Part shown: in pieces, positions 13,401-28,400 of the stretch | Position numbering within the stretch: the first letter of the stretch is position 1 | Layout: the number at the start of each line of letters is the position of its first letter | Assembly (NCBI GenBank): GCA_029747015.1 | Contig: JAKOGI010000005.1 | Coordinates: 248,001 to 312,000 of the forward strand | Length of the DNA: 64,000 nucleotides | Source: Carnegiea gigantea | Taxonomy: Eukaryota; Streptophyta; Magnoliopsida; Caryophyllales; Cactaceae | Direction: 5' to 3' | Notes under the pieces: model-generated | Seen by the model: the letters and a program-made list of their open reading frames with translations, nothing else | The model's database searches: none | Told to the model about the DNA's origin: nothing | Translations under genes and position numbers: made by a program

Positions 13401-16400
13401 AAGAGCCATTGTGAAAGATGAGGAATAGAAATGCAATGCACCAGACAGTATACCAGCAGTGATATAGATATGAAGAAATGGAAATGCTTGGGAGAAGGAT
13501 CAAATTGGTTTACTACTGTCATTATAAAGACAGGGACACAAACATTTTGAAAAATCAGTTTGGCTTTATGTCAGTAAGACCAACCAAGACGGAAGCAATA
13601 CATCTCATAAGAACGTTTATGAATCATTATAAAGACAGGGAAAACCATTTCCAAATGGCATTCAAAGACCTAGAAAAAGCTAATGACGGAAAATCTAGGA
13701 GGTGTCATGGAGATCCTTGGAGAAGGTTGTCCCAGCTCCACATATCCAACTTGTTAAAGATAGGCATGATGAAGTGTGAACTCGTAAAGATGCTAGGACA
13801 AGTAGAGCATTTCTCAATAAATATCAAGTTGCACCTTGGATATGCTTTAAGCCGTTTTCTTTTCAATTTTAAATATCATTATGAATGAGCTCACTAGGGA
13901 GACTCAAGACGAGATACTATGGTGTAGATCATTTGTTGATGATATATTATTTGTTGATGACATTATTCTTATTGACCCGATTAGAGGAGTTAACAAGAAG
14001 TTAGCACACAGGAGTCTAATGGTTTTCGATTAAGTAGGACCGGTAGGAAGAAGGAGTACTTATAATCTAAGTTTAACAGATAAGAGGGAAAGCAAGATGG
14101 AGAAGTAACCATTGGCAATATTGCCATACCAAGGGCTCACAAGTTCAGATTCCTAGAATAGATAGTACAAGGTAAAGACAAATTGACGAGGATATCGTTC
14201 AACTCACAAGGTTGGAATGGCAAATGTGGAGGCAAGCACACAAACTTCGGGTGACAAGAAGATCCCAACAAAACTGAAGAGGAGTTTTTACCTCATAGTG
14301 GTTAGACCTGCTTCATTATATGGCTTTAAATGTTATCTAATATGGTAGAATCAAGTTCAAAAGATGATGGTTACAGAGATGAAGATGACTCCTTGGAGGG
14401 TTTACCGTATATAAGATTGGTTCCAACAAGAATCAAAAAGATTAGGGAAACATCAAGAGAAGGAGAGGCTCGGAATAGGACAAGGTGCTGGAGGGAAGAC
14501 AAAATCCAATTTGTTTGGATACATTAAGAGGAGGAGCACAGTCGCACAGATGCACTTGTAAGGAAGTGAGAGGATAAATATTCTGAAGTGTAGGAACTGA
14601 AATGAAGTTTTGAGATTAACTTGACTTATTTGTGAGTCACAACGATGTGGCCTGGAAGAGTCTTTGGAGTTCTAGATCAAGGCCACATAATAGGTTTGAC
14701 TTTCAGCGCCCTTTTAACTCCTAGGCACCTAGTAATGACTTGCTGCACCTATCATACACATCTGCACAAATAAATCTGATCATGAGGGCACTTTAACTTT
14801 CCCACTTGTACCACTTCGGCAAATTGAACTCCAACTGATACTTTGTCATCTACCATGTCGTGTTAGTGTGTCTTGGGATGTTTCTATATTGGCAGGAGAA
14901 TTTCAGGCTGTATAATTTTTATTAATTGTGAACATTTGTGATGGTTGTCAATCCCCTTCCCCACTTTTATGGTTTTTACAAACAGAATTTTTAAACCGAC
15001 AAATCCAGAAAAGATGTTCACCACAAAATTCTGGGTGGGTCTTTGGAGGTTAAGGTCTCTTCAAGTCGGGATAAGGTTGGTTGAATTTGGATTGCCGTAG
15101 ACCCTACTAATCAAGCGAAAACCACATAAGGTGAGGTGGTGATGGTGTGCGCCTGCAAATTTTATTATAAATCTGTAAGTATCATTAATTAGTGCATAGA
15201 TAAGACGTTTGATCCTTTTAAGGGGGAATGTCAGGAGGTACAAGTACAATCATATTTCAATGAAATTTAAATAGTCACAATGGCATTATTAACTTTTAAC
15301 CCTCATACAGCTCAACAAGACATTATGAAGAATAGGGACATAATATTCACCAAGGAGGAAGACAAAGGAAGAAAAAAGAAAGACATATGCTGTGTTAGAT
15401 GACGAAAGACTTGAAGTGTGCTTGATGGGGACCATCTTATTGAACCTTTTGACCTCCATCCCTCAAGCCCACAGGAGTCTACTAGCACCAAGGAAGCAAA
15501 GGAAGTTCATGCCTTGGTCAGAGATACCCTAAACCAGTCCAACAGTGGCTTGTTCAGTTCGATCAGAAATTGGCCCGATTTTGTCTGCCTTTTGGGACCA
15601 GCTACTGATGGGATGATTGATTGTATTGATCACCCCCTTTAAGTTTAAGAAGTCAGCTTTCCAATAAATCAAGTTTCAAGGCTTTTGGACACCATTTGGT
15701 CGGTCAACCAGCAAGATTTTTCAAACTGTGCAATTCTGGCGGCAATCCAGCAAAGGGCAGAATCAAGGAGAATTTAGTTGACTTAATGAAGTCCAATCTT
15801 TTTAAAACTTTGGGGCATGAAAGAAGACATAAAAACTTATCAAGTCATGTGCTCAAAGGATCCGCAAAGCACCCCCTTGTGCTGCCTTTATCCAGCCAAA
15901 GTACAAACAAAAACACCCTTTTACCCAGTTACATACTAGTCAGTACAATTGGAAGCATCATTAGTCCTAATGAGGTGGCCAAAGCTAGATTAGACTTGTT
16001 TGTGTTCTCTGGGTGACCGAATTGACTCCCTCTCTTCCCTAGTGTACTTTCGGTCCCCTTGGCTGACTTTTGGAGGTTGAATTGGCTGAGTTGCTGCCTT
16101 TAAAAGCCAACCACAACCCTTTTGTAAATCAACTTTGATGAATGATAAACTTGAGTTAGAAACTCTCCCCTTTGAAATCCTAGTGTTGTATCTTGAGCTT
16201 GGCAACTCAAGTGGGTCTCTAGATCTCTTTATCTCAAGTGATTAATTTCTGTAATCTAGTTGATCTAAGGAGAGTGCCCAAGTGTACCCACAGGTGGCTC
16301 TTCGGATTATCCATTGAAAGTTCACTTGCCTATCTTTCTTTGCTTAGTTTCTCACATTCTGTCTATAACTTTTACATTCTGTCCGTGTATGTTCTTGACT

Positions 16401-19400
16401 CCATTTGTGAGTTTGGGTGTTGTTGGGGCTATGATACATCAGTACTTTCTATATAGCCACGACTTTTGTTTTTTTTTCCCTTATATGTGATGAGAATTAT
16501 AGCATCACACAAGAATGCAAGATGCAACCCAATGCAATTTCATATGTCCAACCTAGAACCATAATATTTTGCAGAAACTGATGCTTATACTAACTCTTCC
16601 AAAGGAAGAAAACAGAAAAGCAGATAGCCATAGGACCAAGGACGCAAAGTCTCTCAATCGCAGTACACGAGCACTTAAAAGTGCACATATGACGTACCTA
16701 CTTAAATCAAGTTTCCTTTTAAGGATTGCAAATTCCAAGCGAAGAGGTGTTGATACAAGTATATCACATCGCAATTTTGAAAAATCAGCACTTCTGGCAA
16801 GCTCTTTAGTCATTAGTTTGATATAGAACTTCTTCCCTTCAGCGAGTTTCTTGCATTCTCTAGTTGTTTGAGCAGCTAGCTCACGTGTGGGGCAAAGAAC
16901 GACAGCACGAATAGCATTTTTCAATCCATGCTAATAAGAGAAGACAACAGCCACGTCACCATCAATAAAAAATATATTGCTTTTTTTTTTTGCAGTACAT
17001 GACTTATGAATGGCGCACATACATACCTTCAGCTTCATCAATATGGGGCAAACAAATGCCAAAGTTTTGCCAGATCCAGTAGGAGCACAAGCAAAGACTT
17101 CACGTCCCTTCAGGAAGTGTGCAAAAGATATTACCAAAAATTATACTTCGCAATCAAGAATGAAGACTTGTACACAGACAATCAATGAGGCATCAAATCT
17201 ACATTCTACAAAGAGTAGCTAGAACGGAAGGCATACAGATAGGAGGACTGGAATAGCCTGCCTTTGAATGGGGGTGGGCTCCACATATCCAAGTTCAGCA
17301 AAGTTTCGCAACAAGTATGATTTGCATTTGTATCTGTTCAGAGGTCAGACATGGAGTTATAATGGCACAGATCAACATATCATGATTCATAATAGTTGGA
17401 AAAGTATGTCTTTTTGTTTCTTCGTTTGCTTCTCCCTTTCCCTTCTTTACCACATTTCTCTTTTCTTTTTCTTTTTCTTATTCTTATTCTTTTTCTTTTC
17501 CTTTTTTGGTCATGGCGGGGGGGGTGTAATGATAGCATAACACGAACCATCTTACTTTCAACCAGAAAACACAAGAAAAGACAGGGTCCCTAGACGACAT
17601 TGACGGTTATAATGGCTTCAGGGCAAAGACACTAAATCTCCACGTCTCCAACAGTCCAACCACCTCAACACTCCCCTCCCAAGAAAGGAAAAAACAAAAC
17701 CAAGCCCCTAAAAAAAAAAAAAAAGAAACAAGGGGAAAAAACAAGGTAGATCAAGGGGTACAAGAAGCAACCAATCCTCAGAATGGACATGCTAAAAGAA
17801 AGGGAAGGGGGAGGAGGAACAAAACAAAGGCAATATCACAAAGCCCACTAATAGTTCCTCATGTCGCATACAGAAATTCATGCTACAGTAAACAAGCCAC
17901 AGAATCAATACATTCTAAAAATGATAGGTGTCAGAAAACCTGTCTGACTGATGGCTCACTGCCAAAAAAATCTTACGCTCTTGACCTTCTTCAACTCACC
18001 TTAAAGACTACAATAGTATTACTCACGGAACACCCATTGCTCACAAAACAACTAAATCTAAATGCTCCACAATCCAGAATTGTGGAAAAGAAAAATAAGA
18101 ACAGGAGTTTTCATATCTTATTACATACAAAAGCAGGGCAGAAATATTTAATCAGCCCCGTGACAGGACTACTCCAAAACTGTAATGGAGGTCATTTCAT
18201 TGAGAGTTCCAAATTCCAATACAATATCTTATGGATCATAATTCAACATAAGACACACCAGATGAAGTTACACACGGACGGCCATTCATACGAGGACAGA
18301 TAAATCATCTCTCTATACTGGATATTGCAGGTAATTAAATTCAATTATTAAAAGACATTAATTCCCCCCCCCCCCAAAAAAAAAAAGGGAAAGAAAGGAG
18401 GGCAGTTAACCTGAGGCCATGACGCAGACACTCTCATAAACTTCTCATATCAAACACGTGTCGACACCGATACTCCTTGGACACCCTCAAAGTTTGGAAC
18501 AATTTTAAAGTAGACCCAAAGAACAAAGAAGAAAAAAAAATCTACAAGCTTTAATATGTTCGTTATCTGATGTGTAAAATATTAACGCAATTAACAACCT
18601 GTAGTAGATCCTACTTGAGTACAGTCCTATTTATGACTAAGAATGTAAAATGGATATAACAATAATAATAATAATAATAACAATAATCATAATAATATAC
18701 AAATAAATAAATAAATAGATAATATTAATAATGCACACCCACCAAGCATGCTATATCCTAACTTTTTTATTAAAGAAAATTACATGTTGATATGTTGTCG
18801 CCATGTTTCATATCAGTGTCTATGCTTGAAAGCTACTGAAAGATGTCCTCATAGCAAGAACAAAAACCAAAACAGTCCTCGTAGGAAATTCCTTCCTAAC
18901 ATGCCTTTTGCAACTGATGCCTGACTACAAGCTTATGTGGCTTTAAAATCCAATTTCTTATCCAAGCATAATCTTGAGGGTCAGGTTTACTTCCTCCTTG
19001 ATACGTGATGACTAGCCCCAAGCCTCCTCGAACAAGGCTGCTTGGTGCAATATATACCTCCTTACTATTCAACATGAATTGGCACTCATATTGCATAGAT
19101 TATGCTATTGTTAGAAGAATTCCGTACTCTCATTTGCACTCCTTTTGAGCTATAAAGGTCTTCTACATTTGGCTGCTAACAGTTCTCCACATCAAATAAT
19201 CATAAGAACTCAGTATCAAAAATCTAAACAGTAGGCATATGAACATAACATTCTTCTCATTCTCCGAAACATATTAATTTGTGCACATTCCTCAACACTA
19301 CTGAAGTTATATGCAATGCAGTAGTAGCATTCCCAATAAGAACCTTTTGCTTTCCAGTTTCCACGTTTGTACAGTCCAAACAAACCCACCCTTTTTCCTT

Positions 19401-22400
19401 CATACAAAAGATCTTCCAGAAATGCTAGGAGAAGCCTGCACTGCTTACAAAGATTGAGATCAACTAAGTCATGCTATAATTTATAACTGATCCAGCCTCA
19501 CTGTGTACCTCACCACTGGTATGGTCCAGCTCACCATGTTATTGCTCTCTTATTCCAGGAGGTGCCTGGACTTGATTTCCTCTATCTTAGGCAATTCAAT
19601 TTCATTTCACTATTTAAAGATCAACACGTGCGCTCTAGAACACATGCAGACTAGGGAAGCAACCAACATTACTTGCAAAGCATCGCACCTTCTTCACTTC
19701 TATGCACCTAGAAGCCACCCTGTCAAAGCACCGCCGAACCTGCCTACCACTCCTGCCGAGAACCCCCCCCCCCCAAAAAAAAACAGGGAAAAAACAGCTA
19801 CCAACCCCAAAAAATAAATAAAAAATAAGAGAGAGGCAGGGTGGGAAGAAGGAAGAGAAAAGTCCAGCCAAAAAGCAAAGACGAATTCGGGCATATTGTA
19901 GAAGTAAAGACCAAATGCATGCCCAAAGAGTTACAAATAATAATAGCAAATCAGACTAATGCCCAAGCGCTGCATGAAGAACAAGTTACTCGACAGTGTT
20001 TCTGTCGTTTATCTTTCTCCCCAGATTTTGGCTACTATTCCAATTCCAATACTAAAGAAACCACACAAACCTTCACAATGGAAGCGCATAGACCTTTGGA
20101 AAGAAACTTTCAATGAAGCCGCCATATCACATGCAAAGACTTCAAATTCATTAAGCTGACGTTAGTCTTTCAATGAAGCCGCCATATCACATGCAAAGAC
20201 TTCAAATTCATTAAGCTGACGTTAGTCTTGCCATCAGCACACAGTCAAATTGGATATTGCTTAAGGAGCCATAGGTTGTAACTGTAGTAGTCATCACCAT
20301 GAGAATAAGTTATTAAACATAGTCGTTATCTTACAGCAAAATGGAATTTGTTAAACTCGGCAAAATTTTCCTCTATGAATGTCCCATAAGAATTGTCAAA
20401 ATTTCCTTATTGAGCAAAAACAATGACTTTCCAATCTAATAGAGTAGAGTAATAAATGATGTTTCCTTATTTTCTTTAGTTTTCCAAAATTTGACAAGCT
20501 TTTGTGGACAAAGGAAGTATAACGAGTTGGTCAGGACATAATAAATTTTGCATCAAACAAAACTGAACCCCCCTCTCCCTTCTTTTTGGAGGGTTATCAC
20601 AAAGGTTGAAGTTACTTTATTAATAAGAAACTAATTTCCAGCTTTCAACAAGTCTGAACAAGTCTGAATGTATAATAGGATGAGAAAGAATGTAATAAAC
20701 ATTACAGAAAAAAAAAAGGTAAAAGCATAAAACATGACAGATGCTAACACCACAAATACAGCATATTCTTTTTCACCCCTCTTTCAGAAATAGCATCTGT
20801 CTCTGAATTTTCTTTCCAATCATATTGATAGAGACCACCCCACTACAAACCAAGCTCAATCAGGCACCCCAGCTCAAAATATCGAAGGACTAACCCAGTA
20901 GGTTATAAGTCAAGGTTTCAGTTCTATTGATCATTCATGCATGCCAATAAAGCCACTGCTTTGTTATCTGATGCTTTGTTGTCTGATCCAGTGAGCACTC
21001 GAGTTATTTTGGGGAGCAACTTAGCTCATTTTCTAGTTCACATTAAAGCCATTAGATGATAAAAGTTGCCCTACCTTTTGATGCCATCACAGCAGCTCAT
21101 TCAGCCAGCTCAAGCTCAGTCAGCACCCTGCCAGTTTCACTCCAGCATGTCCAGTTTTGGCAAGTCAACTTTGACTCTATTTTTCAGCAAGCAACCTTTT
21201 GGCTCGTTTAAGGAGGTGAAAAGGTGTCAATTATATTATCTCAAGTAGCCCCAAAATTGCACATCAGATTTAGAGAGTTCTTGGTTTTTCATCTACTCAT
21301 CTCTTGCTTTTGCCTGTTTCTCCATCATATTTAGTATCAGAACTTAGGCTACTCTCCTAGGCCTGAATCTTGGCCACAAACACAACCCTCTGACCCAAAC
21401 ACATAACCACAAAGAACCAGTTACTGTCCAGGCAAGATGAGCGGCAATGGAACCTTGGAAGAAAAGTTTGCACCTTAACGAAGAACTATGAGCATCTGGA
21501 GAAGCAGAATGAATATCTTAGGAAGCAGCTTGGGGAATCCCTCATGAACAAAAAGAAAGCCTTACAATCTGATGCAGCTAGCTCTTCAGGTCATTCATAT
21601 GGAGAGTCTGAAAGCCAACAGAACCCTTTTGGCATCTCCAGTGAAGATGATTCTGAACCAAGGAATAGAAGAGGCTGAAGGCACCATCACCATCACCATC
21701 ACCATCAGACCAGCTTTGACATCAAAATAGAGGTTCTAAAGCTTAAGGAAGACTTGACCCCAATGAATTTCTTGAATGGTTGCATACAGTTGAGAGGGTC
21801 TTTGATTACAAAGACATCTCAGAAGGTAAGAAGGTCAAATTCGTAGCTTTGAGACTAAGGAAGTATGCATTACTCTAATGGACCAACCTATGCCAAGCAA
21901 GCCAAGAAAGCGAAGAGCAAAATCAGGACCAGGGCCAAGATGAAATCCAAGCTCAAGAATAGGTTGCTACTCATATACTAACTATGAGATTGGTCCTACT
22001 CATATAACTCTTATGAATCAACACACTACCATTATTCTTGAATGATTATGAAGCAACAGCAAATACCTATTCTTACATATATAGGTGTAACTGTCAAAGA
22101 ATTAGACATTACTACTACTGCTTTGATTGGCACAGGATCCGAAGTTACTTTCTTTCAGGACTTTTTACTTCCCAAATGGGATAAACTCCCAAATGATCGT
22201 AAAATTAGAATCAAAGGTGTTCATCCTATTCCTACCTATTTAGATTTGGTCCAAACTAATGTTTCCATTATTTTAGGTAACAAAATCTTCACTTTACCCA
22301 TTGTTCTACAATATAACTCTGGTTATGATATTATTAGGAAATGATTTCCTCAAACAATTTACCAAATTCACACAAACCTCGTCTACCGTCTATCTTACTA

Positions 22401-25400
22401 CAAAATGTGGTCACACTTTAAAAATTCCCACTCTAAAACAGCCATACAGAGTACGCGCGAAGCGTAGTGGACATGGTTATGAACAAATAGCATTTCAAAT
22501 ATAAGCCAAAAAACCTACTTTTACTGTTAATATAATAAAGAAAGATGACCTCTTAGCAAAACTAAAAAACTGTTCTGAAAATCTATTGCAATTTTGGAAA
22601 TCAGAACATCTTAGAGCCAAAATAGAACTAACACAAGAAATTTATATCAAAGAAAAACCAATGTTATACTCTGAAGAAGACATCGAGGAATTTTCTATAC
22701 AAATAAAAGAATTGCTTGAAAAAGAACCAATCAGACCATCCAATGGAGCATACTCTTCTCCATCCTTTATGACAGTTAACGAAGCAGAACGACAAAGAGG
22801 AAAGGCTAGAATGGTTATAAACTATAAAAAAACTAAATCAGTTACCAAAACAGATAATTATTTTCTACCTAACAAAGAAGTATTGATCAACCTGGTTAAA
22901 AACAAAAAATTCTTCTCAAAATTCGATTGTAAGTCTGGCTTTTGGCATATTAAAATGGAAAAAACAAGTATTAAATATCTAGGTTTAGTATTCCTCAAGG
23001 TTTTTATGAATGGATTGTTATGCCTTTTGGACCAAAGAAAGCACCAAGAATCTTTCAAAGAAGAATGGACAATGCATTCAAACACTTTAACAACTTTCTT
23101 GTGATCTATATAGATGATATCTTAACAAGTTCAGATACTCTTGAAGAACATCGATAACATCCCAACACATTTTAGAAACAGCTACAAAAGAAGGAATTTG
23201 TCTTAGTGAAAAGAAAGCAGTTATTGAAAAAGAAAAAATTGAATTTTTAGGCTTTGAAGTCGGTATAAATGGAATCAGCTTACAACCACATATCTCTCGA
23301 AAAATCACGGAATATCCAGACCAACCGCGAACAAAGAAACAAATCCAAGGCTTCTTAGGACTATTAAACTATGCTAGTTCTTACATATCGGATTTAGCAA
23401 AACAAAAAAAAGATTTACAAAGTTTACCCAGAACAAATAATACTCTTGGTTAGACAGATAAACATACAGATATTGTGAAAAAATTAAAAGAAAAATGTTC
23501 ACGACTACCTAGTCCCAGGCTTCCTGAACCTGAAGACAATTTGATTAACAGATGCTTCTGACAAAACATGGACAACAGTTTTAAAAACAGATTTAAATGA
23601 AATTTGTGGTTATCATAGTGGAACCTTTTCTGGATGTGAAGTAAATTATAACACCATGGAAAAAAAACTCTCAGCAATTGTTAGAGGAATGACGAAATGG
23701 AGACTCTTTTTACTACCTAAGCCATTTAAAGTCTTAACAGATAACCAAGCAGCAACTACTTTTGTAAAACAAGCTTTAGACAATGGACCTCACATGAGAA
23801 AATTGCATTGATGGAAACTACTTTTATCCCAGTTCAATGCTGTGTAAGAGCATGTTGCAGGAAGAAACAACTTTATTGCCAACTATCTAACTCGAGAACA
23901 TAAGTTCAGAGGATAAAGGCAAAGCATCCATGGAGCAAATCAACAGTGAACAGCTAATTCGGAACTTTGAAGACATCTTGATTAATTTTAATGAATACTG
24001 TGAAGCTGTCAACGAAAAAATTGAACTTGTGGAGGAAATTGTTGTAGATCTCAGAGTCGATCTTCGCAAAACTCGAGAACTTACAACTTATTTCCATCAA
24101 ACTATTGAACAACTCTTTAAATAAAGTCCAATCTGAACTCTTAGAACTTTCTTTTCGTCCAAATCACGGAAACGCTTCATACCTCCTCTCTGAAGAAGAG
24201 AAAGCGAAGCAACAATTGAAAGCTGAGCTATTAGCTTCAAGACCAATTATTCAAAATACTAGCATCCGAACTATTGATCTATCGGACTCTTTCTACAAGA
24301 ACTATTATGAAGCAACAGTTCTAGCTTAGCAGAAAATCTCTGAATTACCTGAACTATATTATAATCCAATGGACTGTTTATTCCCACGGATTCTTACTTG
24401 TAATAAAACAAGCCCTGACCTGATATTTGAACTCTTTACCTACGGGTATTTAAACTATTGTTATCCCAGTTTAAGCCTTATTGAACTCCAAAATTTTCCA
24501 AACTCCTTTAAACAAGCCATCAAACAATTTATCAAGGGATATGTATGCCTTCGATTCTTTTCTGTCTCATCTGAAAAGGATGAAGAAACTATCTAGCATT
24601 CCATTCACCTTGTAGAAATCACCCATGTTAATCCTAAACAATTCATCTCAGCAAACAAACTCAAACATTACAAAACTCCTCATTTTGACAAGGCTTGGAT
24701 CAACTATAAACATTCCACAGGCGCTTTAGCCATTAAATGCCAAAGCGAGCGGTTAATGACTAAAAGAGCAAGAACTCTTTACTATGACAAAAATCTCATT
24801 CTAATTACTACTGAAGGAGCTGAAAGTGTCTCTGTCGATGAACAACTTTTTGACTTTAGCTATTCAATGGAGCCCAAGAAATTTCTAGGCAATCCAGCTG
24901 TACGCACCAAGTTTGTTGAACTCTATAAGGCAGAACAAGACAAGCAAAAGAAGCAGATTTTTCTAGTCTAATCACTCTTTCATCATGTGAAGACACGAGG
25001 GACCATACATTACCAACTTTCATCTCTGCCGACACTACAAGACAATGAACATTAAGCAACTCTATCACAAATAGTAAAATTTTATCTATAAAGCTTATCT
25101 TTTTAGCTGAAAATCTTATCTTTTCAGATTCCCATGATGTAAATGCTTATGTCATAGTACACTCCCTTCCCCTATAAATAAGGTAGCCGATTTCAGAAGA
25201 GGGCATCGGCATTTGTAAGAAACATTCCCTCAAATCTGTGTAAGCATCCTCTCTGTAAAATGGTCTAATTCCCTGCTTTTGGGAAAGGAGAACAATCAAC
25301 AATGAAATAAGAGAAATCTTTCTTCAAACTATTTGTCTACAATTTTTCAATACAACTTTGATTGGGGAAAGAATATTGGCAAGAGTTGCGACAGTCTGAA

Positions 25401-28400
25401 AGAAGTAGATAAAGCTCGCATCAGGGTGGAGTAAGACGAGTACGAAAAAGTAAGACGCACCAAGCTCTTGAAGGTATAATTTCTCTAACTCATTTTTGTA
25501 TTGAAGGATTTCATGACAAATTGTTTGAAATTTCATCCTGTTGATTTAGTATCCGAGCACCTCCATTAAATCTTGGCAAACCCTTTTTAAAATAATGTGA
25601 ATCACTCTAATAATTCAAGAAATGATTTTACTGCTTTTTCCATAAAAAACCACCCGATTCCCTATTAAATGGTATCCGAGCCTAGACCCTGAACAAAGTA
25701 CTCACATGCAAAACTAAGCTTAAATTCAACCACAACTATAATGGATTTGTTTAAAAACAAATTACAATCGAACTCTAAGTTCGACAGAGATAGTAACTAT
25801 ATAGTAGAACAAAGTTTTAATTTACTAGAACTAAAATACTATACTCAAGAAAGAACATAGGACTATTTAAGATCTTTTGATTTGACTCCCAGAAGTATTA
25901 GACAAAACTTCTTAAACCTCTATAAGAATAGATTAAACTATTTATCAACCATACTCGAACGAGTCCATCCCATAACTATAAATTTATGAAAAGATAATAT
26001 TGCCTTATTAGAGGTAATTTTTGAATACACTATTTGGATTCAACCAAAAATGAACAATAGAGACTCTCAAATAACAAATCATACAGTTGAAGAGGAATAA
26101 CTAGAACCAACACATTAAAGAAATTTGTAAAAGAATTACAACTTTACGGGGCTACAAGGTAATCTCGTCGTATAAAACAAAAAAGTCTTAATCGGTCCGG
26201 TCTCAAGACCGAGAAATGAACACCCCAAGTGGTGTGTCTTATCGAAACTGTAATCAGTTTATGCTATTTTCTTTTAGCTCCAATCCACTAAGCCAGTTCT
26301 GTTTATATGTGACAGATTTGGGGAGTTCTTGGTATTTCATCTACTCATCTCTTGTTCTTGCCCGTTTCTCCATCACATATGCTACACTTCAAACCCAGAA
26401 ACAGTATAAACATTAGTGCCAATGAAGTTGAATTTTGCCAACACTTCCCAGGCCTGCTTGTTTTATGACTCATCCATGCAGTCATGCACTGATTCCATGA
26501 AACTCACATTCCAGCTTCAGCATATATCCATGCCAGTTATTGATCCCATCAAGCAAAGCTAAACCACGATATACCACCATAATTATTGCAAGGCTAGATC
26601 ATTTATCCCATGATTCATAGAATAATCCAATGAATTTCACCCTTATGAGTTCTGAGGATATCACCACCAGCCGGTTTAGGTTTACCATGGGCACACTTAA
26701 TCCAGTCAGCAGAAACTCCCCTCTTCCCCCCCCCCCCAAAAAAAAAAAAATCCTTTCCAGATCCATCAAGTTGAGATTTGGAAATAAACACCCTAACCTT
26801 CGCCACCATCCCCCCCCCCCCAAAAAAAAAATAAGGCAGCACAAATCACACAGTAAGTCTCCATAGGATGCTGAAGGTACTTAAAGTAGAGATTTAAAGC
26901 ACAAGAACTTAAAAAGGAGCAAAAAGCAAAGCTAGAACAGAAAAAACAGGCATGGAGATCTCATATCATAAGCTACAAAAGGTCATTTACCTGGTCTTAA
27001 GTTCGTCAAAACTCTGGAGAGGTGACGGAACATGACTGCCAGAGACATGGATTCCATACTTTTTCCGCAAAATATTATCCCACTGACAATCACAGAAAAA
27101 TGGTATTGAAATGTTAACATCAATTAAATATCAAATTTGAGCGCTTCATAATCACTATGTTTCAAAAGCAGCATGATCCAGGAGGAAACAGTGTAATCAG
27201 AAAGGATGATAGAACCTCAAGTTGCCGGAAAATCTCCTTTTTTTCAGATGACTTATCCTCAGCCACATCATTTTGTTCAATTTCAGAAGTTGGATTTGAA
27301 CTCTTAAAGACACTGAATCCCTCAACTGATCCTGGAAGAATCCAGCAAAAGTAACAAGATACTAACAATTAGCGAACCAGGAATCAAGTACAAATTAATA
27401 TCATCATGCCTGCTGGAAACTAATCTTACCGCCAGTTACCCCCTTCTGTTTTCTCTTCTTCGAAGACTTGTCTCCCTCTTCTTGCTCGGATTTAGCATTC
27501 CCAACAATGCTTACTTCCAATCCTAAATCTTTGTTTTCTTTCTTCCCCTATGCAAATGTAACCGAAGATTATAACAAGAAGAAATGAAGCACCAAAATAA
27601 AGCATACATAGCTATCCTCTTGAAGAGTTGTTATGCACAGTCATTTTTATCTTGCATTCAGACACTTTGTAAGTCCGTATTAATTCAAGACTATATCTAT
27701 AAAGTTGAACCTAAAATACCAGGATCGTAAAAGTTGGGACAGGTCAAACATGAAACATCATGAAACATCATAACATATAAGAGCTCAGCTGCTACATTAC
27801 ATTTACTCTACATGTACAGTGGACATCAGTGAACGCGGTCAATGGTCACTCTTCTCTTATTTGACAGCATGTGGTATATGACCACTTTCAGTTTTTGTTG
27901 CTTAGCACCCAGAAAAACTATATTATTACTGGGAAAATTAGCAAAACCACCATATTAATGTTTCTAGACATTGTCAAACTGTAATCAGGATTAATACACA
28001 GTGACATAGAACTTACTTTTATAGGGTTTGATCAAATATATGAGCCACAACTCAATACTCCCCACCACTTGATGATCATCATTTCATCACTATTTAGTCA
28101 TTTTAAGGTCAGGAACGGCACACCACCTACAGAAGTAAAACATGAGCACGAGCTGCAAGAAGTAGCATGCTCACACCATGAACCTTTGTGCTTACTACCA
28201 GTTCACTTGCTCAACAAACTTCATTACTACTTAAATCATCACCTAGAAATTAAGGCCGCATCATAGGCAAAAGTTAACTGAATAAACAATATCCCATACT
28301 TATTTCCCAAACTTTCACACAAGAAATTATAATTAAGAAATCATAATTGCAAAAGGCACGATAAACCCCAAATTTCCCACCCACTTCCAAAAAAGTGCTA

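Larger units (their letters stand above)
22000..26250 (+). mobile_element. Endogenous pararetrovirus fragment (Caulimoviridae type) inside the Ty3 remnant
   Basis: The order is aspartic protease, reverse transcriptase, RNase H, a further ORF, a TATA-containing non-coding region, a tRNA-Met primer-binding site, and the 5' part of the first ORF. In an episomal circular caulimovirid genome the PBS region precedes ORF1 and the pol region lies downstream, so this linear order is a circular permutation opened upstream of the protease. There is no LTR and no integrase. The movement protein and coat protein region are missing. Every ORF carries stops or frameshifts. Both junctions lie in Ty3 sequence, but exact edges and a target duplication were not found. 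It is antisense to the helicase gene. Confidence 0.8.

Noticed and set aside
21682..21707. Histidine run as a metal-binding protein
   Set aside because: A CACCAT simple repeat inside a dead Ty3 gag, next to an in-frame stop.
22000..26250. Active integrated virus able to yield a replicating genome
   Set aside because: All ORFs carry stops or frameshifts, the protease lacks its catalytic residue and the movement/coat region is absent.
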